A DNA stretch of 30,259 nt from CAZOHG01 sp964579725 (GTDB lineage: Bacteria; Zhuqueibacterota; JdFR-76; BMS3Abin05). The translations under genes and the position numbers were made by a program. The stretch is taken from contig CAZOHG010000044.1 in NCBI GenBank assembly GCA_964579725.1, positions 1-30,259 of the forward strand, in the 5' to 3' direction. Below are positions 17,901 to 25,167 of this stretch, in pieces. Numbering within the stretch: position 1 is the stretch's first letter; each line of letters opens with the position of its first letter. Under the pieces are notes generated by a model that searched no databases, was not told the origin of the DNA, and was given only the letters and a program-made list of their open reading frames with translations.

Positions 17901-17929
17901 GCCAACGCCACATATTTTCGCAAATTCAT
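14918..17929 (-). CDS. Surface GH13 amylase with CBM25-like pair, CBM48 and T9SS sorting domain
   Basis: Multidomain alpha-glucan-active enzyme of 1003 residues: signal peptide about 1-23; two tandem starch-binding modules at about 25-130 and 134-247, both with KLHWGVN and WDNN(N/D), resembling CBM25; Ig-like domain about 255-337; CBM48-like domain about 357-448 (VLIQGDFNHW); GH13 barrel from about 467 with DMVYNHS (Asp554, His559), nucleophile Asp622 in GFRFD, acid/base Glu658 in LIAEH and Asp729 in LESHD; beta domain to about 900; C-terminal sorting domain 919-1003 (QNYPNPFNPTTQIRY…GGVYFYRL…RKMLLLH). The barrel resembles the branching-enzyme and trehalohydrolase side of GH13, but a secreted starch-binding form suggests hydrolysis. 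The sorting domain predicts export by the type IX system to the surface or medium. ATG 17929 has GGGAG 8 bases upstream. First gene of the unit that includes the NSS, GNAT and second GH13 genes. Confidence 0.94.
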   Translation of the reverse strand: MNLRKYVALATFLGWGIQSLLASVNWTPVTPTKFDSVRITVTNCTVGAKLHWGVNGWTAPASVYWPQGSLLWSDGAAIESPMSGPSNGTCTITIGPFDNPAQPVTEVDFVIHFNDGSWDNNNSQDYKIKFMSGDVVWSPSAPGPNDTVTIHIGNATKSGKLHWGVNAVDHLWTRPISDYWPPQTVLWSDSTAVETPLQGPGTGHTSEIQLGPFRSGKQLVQSLDFVIHWADDTWDNNDGSDYHIYFSFEPAPGDPKVVWTSLAENDILGKTVSLAVNAVNADTVEYWYDGHLIAHTTAPFTVEWQTDGVPFGKRTLYARAVNAAGRVSFSLLHVWKLPEIVHAQAPSGTQPGINYHSDGTVTLALFAPYKNFVLIQGDFNHWNGSNTVMNVQDDGLWWKTLSLPTGKHEYQYVVDGSLIIADPFSEDVDWTANGKEDWHPENARTVLPVPKPQFQWEDRAYTPLPKSDYVIYEIHVGDFSPAGTFQGLIEKLDYIRDLGMTAIELMPTYEFPGGHSWGYNPAFYMAPESSYGTPEDFKRLINEAHKRGIAVLMDMVYNHSDATCPLYLLYKNDYAHSPYYHAVNNMWGFPDFDHYKPATQKFVDRVNKFWMQEYHIDGFRFDYTRGYDQTSETGNLNLLNRMAVVAHLNNPKAYLIAEHLPQDPAVATSTQMDAEWHDTFHDQMKANLREGSFEGSSYANLANTARAIDFALDGFSAPTQVINYLESHDEQRVVWEVRTNPSISYDLALQKSRLGAAVLFTAAGNPMMYMGEEFGMDTPKTLDWNKLKWGYLSQPKTKKLFEFYRRIIQFRNKHRALREGTVRILKKFVAQKTIVYERKSENQRIVVAANFSRSPQKVDIPLDGQSHWYEFVVDSDLGIADTLKGFMLPGSSARIFTNFLDWPLSVKQKRVAAGLPRKFELFQNYPNPFNPTTQIRYWLPKEAVVKLEIFNLTGQLVAVPVNSRQTAGVYSVRWKAEGLPGGVYFYRLKAGDFVSMRKMLLLH

Positions 17930-18035
17930 TTAAATTTCTCCCAAATTCGCCGAATGTTCAGGCTAAAGATGGCCGACCGCTTTTTCTTCGGAACAACTTC
18001 ACCAGGAAGCTCATTTTCAAAACAAACGGTTTTTT

Positions 18036-18052
18036 CGGAAAACTCTTTTCCG
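18036..18052. repeat. Palindrome CGGAAAA-CTC-TTTTCCG upstream of the GH13 operon
   Basis: Perfect 7-base arms around a 3-base centre in the 138-base gap between the carboxypeptidase stop and the GH13 start. In the minus-strand transcript it is followed by A residues, so it is not a terminator for the carboxypeptidase gene. It could be an operator for the amylase unit, about 107 bases before its start codon. Confidence 0.45.
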
Positions 18053-18067
18053 GTGCAACAAAAGCGC

Positions 18068-20797
18068 TTACCGAAAAAGAAGCATCTTTTTGCCGCCCCG
18101 AAACGTACCGGCTTTAACGGAATAAAAATAAACCCCGTTTCCAACCAGATGTCCGCTTTCGTCTCGCCCGTCCCAATTTATTTGGTGGAAACCTGCCGCC
18201 TGACGCAAAAATCGAAACGTCCGCACCCGCTGCCCGAGCACATTGAAAATGGCCACGGTTACCGATTCGGGACGCGGTAGGCCGTAGCGTATTCGGGTTA
18301 TGGACGCACCGGTATTCCCGGCCAATCCAAACGGATTCGGGTAATTTTGTTCCAAAACAAAACGGGTCGGAATCGGTGACTGACTTTGGCTGGCAACCGA
18401 GGTGGGAACCAGATTGACGTGCACATCGTCTACGTACCAACCGGCGTCGGACACATAGGCGTCGCTGCCAAAGTGAAATCGAATTCGAATTTTATGCCCT
18501 ACAAAGGGAGTCAGGTCAAAGGCTTCCTGCCGCCACTGATTTCCATTGGATGCCGGTCCGCCGAACACAGGCTGCTGATCCAAAACATTGGCTCTGTTGT
18601 TGATCTTCCCATCGTAGCCGTTTTTCGGCACAATGAGCTGAAATTCAGCACCATCCACCGAGATTTTCACGTTTCCCCCGTCCCAAAAGGTACTCTGGCT
18701 GTATTCCATTTTGTACCAGTGCCAGAAGGTCAGTTCGGCAGTGGTGGCCTGAGTCAGGTCGATTTCAGGCGAATCCAGCCGGGAATCGGAACTATTTTTG
18801 TAATCTCCGCTTAAATTGGTGGCCCACAGTCTTTTGCCCTCAAAAGCCATTCCGGGGCCCGAGGTAGGCACACCCCACTGCCAGTCACTTTGGGAATTTG
18901 TCGTGAAAACGGGAGCGGTTTCAAAGGAATAGAAGTAATCCGAGCGAAGAACAAACGAATAAAAGCCCGTAACGGGAACACGGGCACGGTTGTGGGCAGA
19001 TGAGGCGTCTACGGCCCAAATGGCGTACTCCATTCGGTCACCCGCTTGCAACGAATCAGTGCTCAGTGAAAAAACAAAAGGGGCGGTGGAATCTGCCCGG
19101 GTCATCTGCCCGGTGTGCCAAACGCCGCCGTTGACGCGGTACGCAATCCAGACGGAATCAACACCAATGTTGTCCGAAACTCTGGCGCGGAAAATAATCG
19201 AATCCTGAAAGACGGATTGATCCCCCAAGGCATAAAATTCAATTTTCGGCGGCTGCCGATCCTGACCAATTGCCACAACAAACAAACTGTCCGGGGCATT
19301 TCGGGGCAAAAGGCCTTCCCGCGGAATCGTGTCTTTCGCGGAAAAATAGTAGAAAAGTGTGGTGGAACGGTTGGGTGCCGGAATGGAAGTGGTGTAAATG
19401 GCACTTCCGGGAATATTTTGAAGCTGCAGGCTCGCAAACGTGTCCGTTCCGGCTTCGCGGTAATAAAGGCGAATACTGGCCGTGTCCAATCCGAAGGGAG
19501 AGGGGTGCACCTCAGCTGTAATCAAAATAGGGGAATGCGTATCTTCCCGATCTGCCAAAGGCGTAAAGCGGATTTCCGGGCGAAGGCTGTACTTTTCCGC
19601 AGCCAACGCCACGTAGATATTCGGCTGTAAATTCCTTAGGATTTGGGGCATGATTTCGGTAGTGTCGGGGTGAAAAGCTGTCCCGACTTCTGGTGTAAAT
19701 CCAAACACTTTAAATTTTGACTGCTGTTCGCCGTACATCCAATCGTCACATTCCCCGTTTACCAGATAAATCGTCCCCGATTTTACATTGCCGGCATCGT
19801 AGCCATTTCGGGCTGTAACGCTGTCTGCAATGGCTTTAAAAATGGGATTGTCAGGTGTGTCCTCCGCAATGTAGCCCCAGGGATAAAGAAACATCCGGCC
19901 GTAACTGTGGTAAGAGAGGCTAATGACAAAATGGTGAGCTTCCACCAAATCTCGAATGGCCCGGGTTTCCGGCTCGGAAAAGGGTGCCGTACCTCGGTAC
20001 ACGTTACTGGAAGGCCTCCCGCTGGAACCGATGTCGTCGTAGGCCCATTTGAAGCTGTAATTTCGATTTAAATCTACTCCGTACGAACCGTCGGCATTTC
20101 GGCGCCGATTTTTGCGCCACCACATGTCCACGTTGCGCACGTATTCAAATCCGTCCGGATTTACCAACGGGACGATCCAAATTTGGCGAGTATTCACGAT
20201 TTTGGTAACGGTCGAATCCTTGCCATAATTGTCGGTCAAATAATGCATCCAGTAAAGCATAATTTCGGGCGTAATGATTTCTCGGGCGTGGTGCATCGCC
20301 ATGTACAACACCTCGGGTTCGCGGATTTCCTCTTTGTTCACATGGTCGGAGATTTTTATTGCCCAAATGTCACGGTCGGCAAGGCCCGCTGTTTTCTCCC
20401 AGCTATCACCGATATCATACACTTTTGCAATGCTCGGATACCGATCGGCAATGGCGTGCATAATTGAATCAATTTGCGTGTAGGAATGGAAATGATCGAA
20501 GTAACCCTCGGCTCGCAAGTGCGCTTCGTATTCATTCGTGCTGGGAATGAGCGGCGTAACGGGGATTTTCAACGCCCGAACGGCATCTACCTGTTTTTTC
20601 GTTAAAAGTACCTCGTAGTTTCCGTTTATCGGATGTTCGGTTAAAAGATCAGGATCCAATCGAAAAAATTTTCGGATAATCTTCGACGATTGCCCCTCCA
20701 AATTCACCCGAACAACCTGCCGGTCTTTCGAAAAGACGAGGCCATTTAAGAAAAACAATCCCACAAGAACAATGGCAATTTTTAGTGGCCGTCTCAT
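18068..20797 (-). CDS. Secreted M14 zinc carboxypeptidase with T9SS sorting domain
   Basis: Metallocarboxypeptidase of 909 residues that removes C-terminal residues from peptides. Order from ATG 20797: signal peptide about 1-23; short propeptide-like region; M14 domain about 95-405 with zinc ligands His170 and Glu173 in HHARE, His297 in LSYHSYG, substrate-binding Asn244-Arg245 in DLNRNY, and the general-base Glu370 in GFTPEVG; two Ig-like domains about 405-640; a jelly-roll domain about 640-800 with an FWHWYKME core and GWYVDDVHV end; sorting domain over the last 97 residues. All catalytic residues are present. The sorting domain holds an extra stretch (GLAGNTGASI) after QNYPNPF. ATG 20797 has GGAGG close upstream; the frame opens at 20815 but lacks a better site. 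Flanked by a promoter-like site at 20873-20901. Probably digests peptides released by the neighbouring subtilase. Confidence 0.94.
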   Translation of the reverse strand: MRRPLKIAIVLVGLFFLNGLVFSKDRQVVRVNLEGQSSKIIRKFFRLDPDLLTEHPINGNYEVLLTKKQVDAVRALKIPVTPLIPSTNEYEAHLRAEGYFDHFHSYTQIDSIMHAIADRYPSIAKVYDIGDSWEKTAGLADRDIWAIKISDHVNKEEIREPEVLYMAMHHAREIITPEIMLYWMHYLTDNYGKDSTVTKIVNTRQIWIVPLVNPDGFEYVRNVDMWWRKNRRRNADGSYGVDLNRNYSFKWAYDDIGSSGRPSSNVYRGTAPFSEPETRAIRDLVEAHHFVISLSYHSYGRMFLYPWGYIAEDTPDNPIFKAIADSVTARNGYDAGNVKSGTIYLVNGECDDWMYGEQQSKFKVFGFTPEVGTAFHPDTTEIMPQILRNLQPNIYVALAAEKYSLRPEIRFTPLADREDTHSPILITAEVHPSPFGLDTASIRLYYREAGTDTFASLQLQNIPGSAIYTTSIPAPNRSTTLFYYFSAKDTIPREGLLPRNAPDSLFVVAIGQDRQPPKIEFYALGDQSVFQDSIIFRARVSDNIGVDSVWIAYRVNGGVWHTGQMTRADSTAPFVFSLSTDSLQAGDRMEYAIWAVDASSAHNRARVPVTGFYSFVLRSDYFYSFETAPVFTTNSQSDWQWGVPTSGPGMAFEGKRLWATNLSGDYKNSSDSRLDSPEIDLTQATTAELTFWHWYKMEYSQSTFWDGGNVKISVDGAEFQLIVPKNGYDGKINNRANVLDQQPVFGGPASNGNQWRQEAFDLTPFVGHKIRIRFHFGSDAYVSDAGWYVDDVHVNLVPTSVASQSQSPIPTRFVLEQNYPNPFGLAGNTGASITRIRYGLPRPESVTVAIFNVLGQRVRTFRFLRQAAGFHQINWDGRDESGHLVGNGVYFYSVKAGTFRGGKKMLLFR

Positions 20798-20872
20798 GAA
20801 TCCTCCAAAACACATTTTTGCGCCGTTTTTACGGACAGTATTTTTTTCGCCGCAATTTTGAAATAGTAATTA

Positions 20873-20901
20873 AATATAGCGGCTCTAATCAGTTAGAGCA
20901 A
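20873..20901 (-). promoter_or_regulatory. Sigma-70-like promoter with a palindrome in its spacer
   Basis: Minus-strand -35 TTGCTC (20896-20901) and -10 TATATT (20873-20878) are separated by exactly 17 bases. An inverted repeat, GCTCTAA (20882-20888), centre TCAG, TTAGAGC (20893-20899), covers most of the spacer and runs into the -35 box, a classic place for a repressor. The start of transcription would be about 70 bases before the carboxypeptidase ATG. On the plus strand the same hairpin is followed by a T-run, so a terminator reading is an alternative. Confidence 0.5.
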
Positions 20902-20920
20902 TATTTTTTTCGGCTTCAAA

Positions 20921-20957
20921 CCAAAAAACAGAAAAGCCCCGCTTGCTGGCAGGGCTT
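20921..20957 (-). terminator. Rho-independent terminator of the lipoprotein gene
   Basis: In the minus-strand transcript AAGCCCTGC (20957-20949) pairs with GCGGGGCTT (20942-20934) over nine positions, including one G-U pair, around a 6-base loop. A T-rich tract TTCTGTTTTTT follows (20933-20923). It begins about 23 bases after the lipoprotein stop. Confidence 0.8.
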
Positions 20958-20980
20958 GGCAAAACAGAATTGGTACGTTG

Positions 20981-21664
20981 TTATTCAACGCCCATTTTGA
21001 CTTCACTTTCCAAAAGTTTTTCCAGATAAGGCTTCCACGGGCTGTTGGGATATTTTCGGATGAAATATTTCGGCACAGGATCTTCATTGGCCACTTCTCC
21101 TGTCACCAATTTGACATTTTTTAGAGCGAGCATGGCCATATGGTTGACATTTCCCGTTCGTTCGCTGGTTTTGTCAATAATAAAAAGATTGTGCTGCAGG
21201 TCAATGACCCTATTCTGGGGAGAAAATGGAAAAATCTTCCCGTCAAAAATCACAATTTCACCCGGTTGGATTTGAAACACACTCCCAGAATACTTGAGCG
21301 GATTGGTAATCGTAACCAGCGTCCCTCGGGATACCACCCCCTTAATTCCTTTAATGTTGTACTTACCAGGGGGAACATCGGCCAGATAAAAATAGCCATT
21401 GGGATCCGTAGTAGCCCAGTAGCCCACAATTTTTTTCTTTCCATTTTTGTTTACTTCGCCAATAATAGCCACCTGAATGCCATCCTTCACCACTTCGGTC
21501 TGATTAGTATTGTAAAAATTGTTTTCTAAAAGCACCTGTCCCACAATGAGAATGGTGTTCTCGGAAGTCGGCGGTTCTTGCAGCGTTTTCATGCTACCAC
21601 CGCAACCGGCAAGCAGACCTGCTAAAAAAACCAAGCTAAAAATAATCGTCAACGTACGCCGCAT
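20981..21664 (-). CDS. Outer-envelope lipoprotein with a carboxypeptidase-regulatory-like domain
   Basis: A 227-residue predicted lipoprotein. The signal peptide ends in the lipobox LLAGC, with the lipidated cysteine at residue 21; the next residues GGS carry no inner-membrane retention aspartate, so outer-membrane sorting is likely. Residues about 38-115 (ILIVGQVLLENN…GYWATTDPNGYFYLADVPPGKYNIKGIKG) have the pattern of a carboxypeptidase-regulatory-like/transthyretin beta-sandwich, common in surface proteins of this group. The C-terminal half has no domain I recognise and ends with a helix-like stretch YLEKLLESEVKMGVE. ATG 21664 has a strong GGGAGG 6 bases upstream. It lies between two terminators, so it is probably transcribed alone. 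No enzymatic residue pattern is visible. Function unknown; a structural or peptidoglycan- or cargo-associated role is possible but not shown. Confidence 0.88.
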   Translation of the reverse strand: MRRTLTIIFSLVFLAGLLAGCGGSMKTLQEPPTSENTILIVGQVLLENNFYNTNQTEVVKDGIQVAIIGEVNKNGKKKIVGYWATTDPNGYFYLADVPPGKYNIKGIKGVVSRGTLVTITNPLKYSGSVFQIQPGEIVIFDGKIFPFSPQNRVIDLQHNLFIIDKTSERTGNVNHMAMLALKNVKLVTGEVANEDPVPKYFIRKYPNSPWKPYLEKLLESEVKMGVE

Positions 21665-21739
21665 TTTTCCTCCCTTATTTGGACTCTTATTTTTTCAAAA
21701 ATCACAACAACCAATTTTTCTAAAATTTAATATTTTTTC

Positions 21740-21764
21740 AATAAAAAACAAGGGAAAACTTCCC
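21740..21764 (-). terminator. Possible second, weak terminator
   Basis: GGGAA (21752-21756) pairs with TTCCC (21760-21764) in a small 5-base hairpin. In the minus-strand transcript it is followed by TTGTTTTTTAT. It lies 46 bases beyond the strong terminator of the large surface-protein gene and may act as a back-up. The T-rich segment could equally be part of the lipoprotein promoter. Confidence 0.3.
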
Positions 21765-21802
21765 CTTTTGACGGGAAAGCTTTCATCTTTTTTTTCGCCC
21801 AT

Positions 21803-21834
21803 AAAAAAAGGCCACCGAAAAAATTTCGGTGGCC
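21803..21834 (-). terminator. Strong rho-independent terminator of the large surface-protein gene
   Basis: A perfect 11-base stem (21810-21820 with 21824-21834, GGCCACCGAAA and its complement) with a 3-base loop is followed on the minus strand by seven T residues (21809-21803). It starts 21 bases after the stop codon at 21856. Confidence 0.93.
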
Positions 21835-21855
21835 TGAGAAAAAGAAACATCCTGC

Positions 21856-24800
21856 TTACCGCATAAGCGTCATCTTTTTGGTCGCGGTAAACTTGCCGGC
21901 GTGAATTTCATAGAAATAGATGCCGGAGGAAACTTCTCGACCATTGTCCGCGCGGCCATCCCAGGTAGCCACATAGTAACCCGCCAATTTATGGCCAGCC
22001 ACCAGAGTCCGCACCTTTTGACCAAATACGTTGTAAATGGAAATGGTCACATTGGCGCTCTTGGGAATCGCGTAACGAATTTCCGTGGTCGGGTTGAACG
22101 GATTGGGATAATTCTGATTCAAGGCGTAATCGGTCGGTACCGCGTTGGACACCTTGCCGTCCACACTGGTTACGAAAATCGGCAATTCTTTGGATTTGGC
22201 ACTTTCATTCCAGGCAAAATCCGTTGCCGACACGGCGTACGTGTAGGTTTTTTCCAGCGTTACGTTCTTGTCCACATACGAATTATCGGTCGTTCTGGCA
22301 ATTTGGACCCAGTTGCCGTTGGCATCTTTCCGATAAACCGTGTAAAACATCAGGTCTTCATCGGGAACCGGTTCCCAGCCGATGACCGCGTGGAAATCGG
22401 CCTGAGCGCCTGTGAGACCACCCGGCACATGGGGAGCCAAATTGTCAATGGACATACCCTTACTTACATTCGAAACATCGTAAATATTGGGGTTTGCCGT
22501 GTGAGCTGAAACCATAAAAGCCGTTTCCAGAGAATCGGCCGTCGTCGGAGCCACATAGCCGTAATATTTCCATCCCATGGCTGGAACGCTGCCCATATAT
22601 ACCCACAACATATGATGGTCGTCGGCAATAACCTGCTGACCTACCTTAAAATCAGCGGCATTTCGCAGCATTTCCTTGGTTGTACTGAAATGAGTGGCTT
22701 CCGCACCGCCACCTACCGGTCGACCGCGCCAGACATTGTAATGGGTCACCGGGTTCTGAAGACTAACCCCGGGGACTTTGTTCAAATCATTCCACGAGGC
22801 TCGCCAGGCCAAAGCGACCTGCTTTCCGTTGTCATTGGGAACATCTTTGACGTCACCCAAAACGGGGTTAATTAAGCCTTGGTAGATCACCACTTCATCA
22901 AAGTTAATGCCAAAGACATAAGAATTTTCCGAGGTGAAATGCACACGCACCTGTAATTTTTCACCGCCTGCAGCATTGGGCAGAATCAGGTCGGTTTTCT
23001 GCCAATACGGAATGCCTTTCGGCGTTTGCGGCCAGCGATTGATGTCACCCGGAAGGGTATCGTCATCGGCCCAGTAGAAAGCCTGCTGCCAGGCGCCGCC
23101 GTCCACGGAATATTCCACGGAGATATCGCTCTTCTGGGTACCCCACGGAGCGGGCAATCCGCCGTGGCCGGGACGGAAATAGATGTAACAATTCATAAAA
23201 ATAACATTGTGAGGATTGACCTTGGAAATGTCAATCTCGGGGCTTTTGATGCAGGCATCAATGGGCATGGCTGCACTGGCTGAATCACCCGTCCACCCGT
23301 AGAAATAGCCTGAAAGGGACGGACCCATGCCGTAAATCCAGCTATCATATATCCAGCCATGGTCAGTTTTATTTTTCACCGTCCATCCGAAATCCTCAAG
23401 GGATTTCTCACCGGCTCTCGGCTCGAAATCTTCTTTGTAGATCGGAATGGCAAACGGAGGGCCTAAAACTTCAAAATCCACTTTTACACTGTTGTTGGCT
23501 TTATAGGTATCGCTATTTAAAATAACATCCACACCCATGGTGTAATCACCAGGTTCCATCGGCGTCCAGCGGGTATTTTCCAAAGCTTCAACACGAATGG
23601 TTTGATCGGGTGCAAAGCCTTGCATTTGCTGTACACCAACCAAGTTAGCCACAACGTACATGCTATCTTCGCCCGCCTTGGAAAGTGTATGTTTGTAGAT
23701 CTTGCCCAGCCAGGAAATACGGCCGTTCAAGGTATCCAAACCGACATTGGCAATGACCACACTGGGACTCAAAACATGCCCCAGAGCTGCTTGCGTAAGG
23801 CCGGCTACTCCGACGGCTTCCACATCCACATGCTGTTTGCCCATGGGAATCACATTCACGTCGTCAATATAAATGCCGGTTCCATCAACCGAACGCCCGG
23901 CTGTAGACCATTGAAATGCCATACGGACATCCGTACCGGGCTTAGCGCCTTTCAACAAGACATTGCCCAGATCGACTTTGGTCCAATCGCCAATCGGGGT
24001 ATTAATTGCCGCAATACCACTCGGATCGCCCCCACCAAAACCGGCCATTGTGAATGCTGAGGCACTTCCTTCGGCACCGTCATAAAAAATGGTGTCGGTA
24101 CTGTCTGCTACCAAGATGTCGTCGACATCCCAGTGCGCATTTTTCTCAGTGAACCCTTCATCGGAGGTATAGCGAAAGCGGAACCAGATTTTCTTTCCGG
24201 CAAAAGCCGATAGATCCAGCGTATCCGCCACATAGGCCTCTTGCTTACCCGAGTAAACAGCCAGATTCGTGTACGTCTGAAAGCTGTCTGTGGAAGCATC
24301 TACGGCCAAATAATCCCATTCCAACTCCGAAATATAATTGTGCCAAAATATCAATTTGGGAGCCGTAGCGGCGCTCAAATCGATTTGTGGAGAAATGAGC
24401 CATTGACGAATCTGCGGGACATCCGGCTGGGTCATATTGTAATTCTTCGCACCGGAATGGGGATCGTCATCGGTCACTTTCCACAAAGGTGTTGCGTCAC
24501 TGACATAAATGCGTAAAACCGCACCGTTTGTGGAATCCATTTTAGCCATAAAGTTAATAAATCCACCCTTCAGTTCACTGGTTATGCCGTCAATCGTAAC
24601 CTGAGTGGGCACATGGAATACAGGAGAAAATAGAAAATCCAGATGTTGGTTGACATTTGTGAGGTTATGCCAACTGTGGCTGGCACTGTGGGATTCGGCG
24701 TCGGTGTATTCCCATGTCGATTGGGAGAAAACTTTGCCGGCGTGCGGCGAATCGGTATTATTCCAACTGGCATCCGGCCACCAGGAATCCTGCGTGCCTT

Positions 24801-25002
24801 CAAAATCATCCGAAAAGAGCGGTGCCGCCGCCATTTCGGCTCCATTGCCATTCGAACGGATCATGCTAACGGATGGTTTGCTTGTCGTCATTTTCTTGGC
24901 CTTGACAACAGGCTTTTGGGACACATTTGCTGCAAACAAAGCAAATGTTCCAAACACCATGACCATAGCCACCGTTACAAAAGCAAACAATTTTTTACTC
25001 AT
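21856..25002 (-). CDS. Large secreted multidomain surface protein with T9SS sorting domain
   Basis: A 1048-residue protein with no catalytic motif I can find. Order from ATG 25002: signal peptide about 1-25 ending ALFAA; linker; a first jelly-roll/MAM-like domain about 64-300 (FSDDFEGTQDSWW … FWHNYISELEWDYLAVDAS … HWDVDDILVAD); a smaller one about 305-390 (GIYIDDVNVI); a CARDB-like beta domain about 393-512; a further jelly-roll domain about 520-710 (FGINFDEVVIYQG); two fibronectin type III-like domains about 720-855 and 860-945; sorting domain over the last 90 residues (QNYPNPFNPTTEIRY). Such arrays occur at the C-terminal side of secreted peptidases, but here no protease domain is attached. 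ATG 25002 has GGAGGG 8 bases upstream. The strong terminator suggests heavy expression. Carbohydrate or cell adhesion is a fair guess, not shown. Confidence 0.9.
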   Translation of the reverse strand: MSKKLFAFVTVAMVMVFGTFALFAANVSQKPVVKAKKMTTSKPSVSMIRSNGNGAEMAAAPLFSDDFEGTQDSWWPDASWNNTDSPHAGKVFSQSTWEYTDAESHSASHSWHNLTNVNQHLDFLFSPVFHVPTQVTIDGITSELKGGFINFMAKMDSTNGAVLRIYVSDATPLWKVTDDDPHSGAKNYNMTQPDVPQIRQWLISPQIDLSAATAPKLIFWHNYISELEWDYLAVDASTDSFQTYTNLAVYSGKQEAYVADTLDLSAFAGKKIWFRFRYTSDEGFTEKNAHWDVDDILVADSTDTIFYDGAEGSASAFTMAGFGGGDPSGIAAINTPIGDWTKVDLGNVLLKGAKPGTDVRMAFQWSTAGRSVDGTGIYIDDVNVIPMGKQHVDVEAVGVAGLTQAALGHVLSPSVVIANVGLDTLNGRISWLGKIYKHTLSKAGEDSMYVVANLVGVQQMQGFAPDQTIRVEALENTRWTPMEPGDYTMGVDVILNSDTYKANNSVKVDFEVLGPPFAIPIYKEDFEPRAGEKSLEDFGWTVKNKTDHGWIYDSWIYGMGPSLSGYFYGWTGDSASAAMPIDACIKSPEIDISKVNPHNVIFMNCYIYFRPGHGGLPAPWGTQKSDISVEYSVDGGAWQQAFYWADDDTLPGDINRWPQTPKGIPYWQKTDLILPNAAGGEKLQVRVHFTSENSYVFGINFDEVVIYQGLINPVLGDVKDVPNDNGKQVALAWRASWNDLNKVPGVSLQNPVTHYNVWRGRPVGGGAEATHFSTTKEMLRNAADFKVGQQVIADDHHMLWVYMGSVPAMGWKYYGYVAPTTADSLETAFMVSAHTANPNIYDVSNVSKGMSIDNLAPHVPGGLTGAQADFHAVIGWEPVPDEDLMFYTVYRKDANGNWVQIARTTDNSYVDKNVTLEKTYTYAVSATDFAWNESAKSKELPIFVTSVDGKVSNAVPTDYALNQNYPNPFNPTTEIRYAIPKSANVTISIYNVFGQKVRTLVAGHKLAGYYVATWDGRADNGREVSSGIYFYEIHAGKFTATKKMTLMR

Positions 25003-25046
25003 GTTTTTACCCTCCATTTTGATTCACAACATCAAACCTCATTACC

Positions 25047-25072
25047 GAACAGATTACCCGTGTAAACTGTTC
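25047..25072. repeat. 26-base imperfect palindrome in the surface-protein leader
   Basis: GAACAG (25047-25052) and CTGTTC (25067-25072) form the outer arms; TTAC (25054-25057) and GTAA (25062-25065) the inner arms, with a single A-A mismatch between them and CCGT in the centre. It lies about 45 bases before the start codon at 25002. No T-run follows, so a protein operator or leader hairpin is more likely than a terminator. Confidence 0.55.
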
Positions 25073-25107
25073 CTTAACCAGATGGATTTACTGGCGGGGG
25101 CTCTCGG

Positions 25108-25165
25108 CATCACCTCCTTTGCCTTGTTTTTTGGAACCTCGAGACTTCATCACCTCCTTTGCCTT
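25108..25165 (-). repeat. Two 18-base direct repeats holding a near-perfect Shine-Dalgarno sequence
   Basis: On the minus strand AAGGCAAAGGAGGTGATG occurs at 25165-25148 and again at 25125-25108, 40 bases apart. AAAGGAGGTGAT is complementary to the usual 3' end of 16S rRNA over twelve bases. Each copy ends in an ATG opening a micro-ORF: 25150-25088 (20 codons plus stop) and 25110-25054 (18 codons plus stop), overlapping in different frames. The 2-base spacing from GGAGG to ATG is shorter than optimal. Neither peptide has a recognisable motif. The true gene start at 25002 has its own ribosome site. Confidence 0.7.
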
Positions 25166-25167
25166 TT

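Noticed and set aside
18036..18052. Terminator of the M14 gene
   Set aside because: The hairpin is perfect, but in the direction of transcription it is followed by A residues; the T-run lies on the wrong side.
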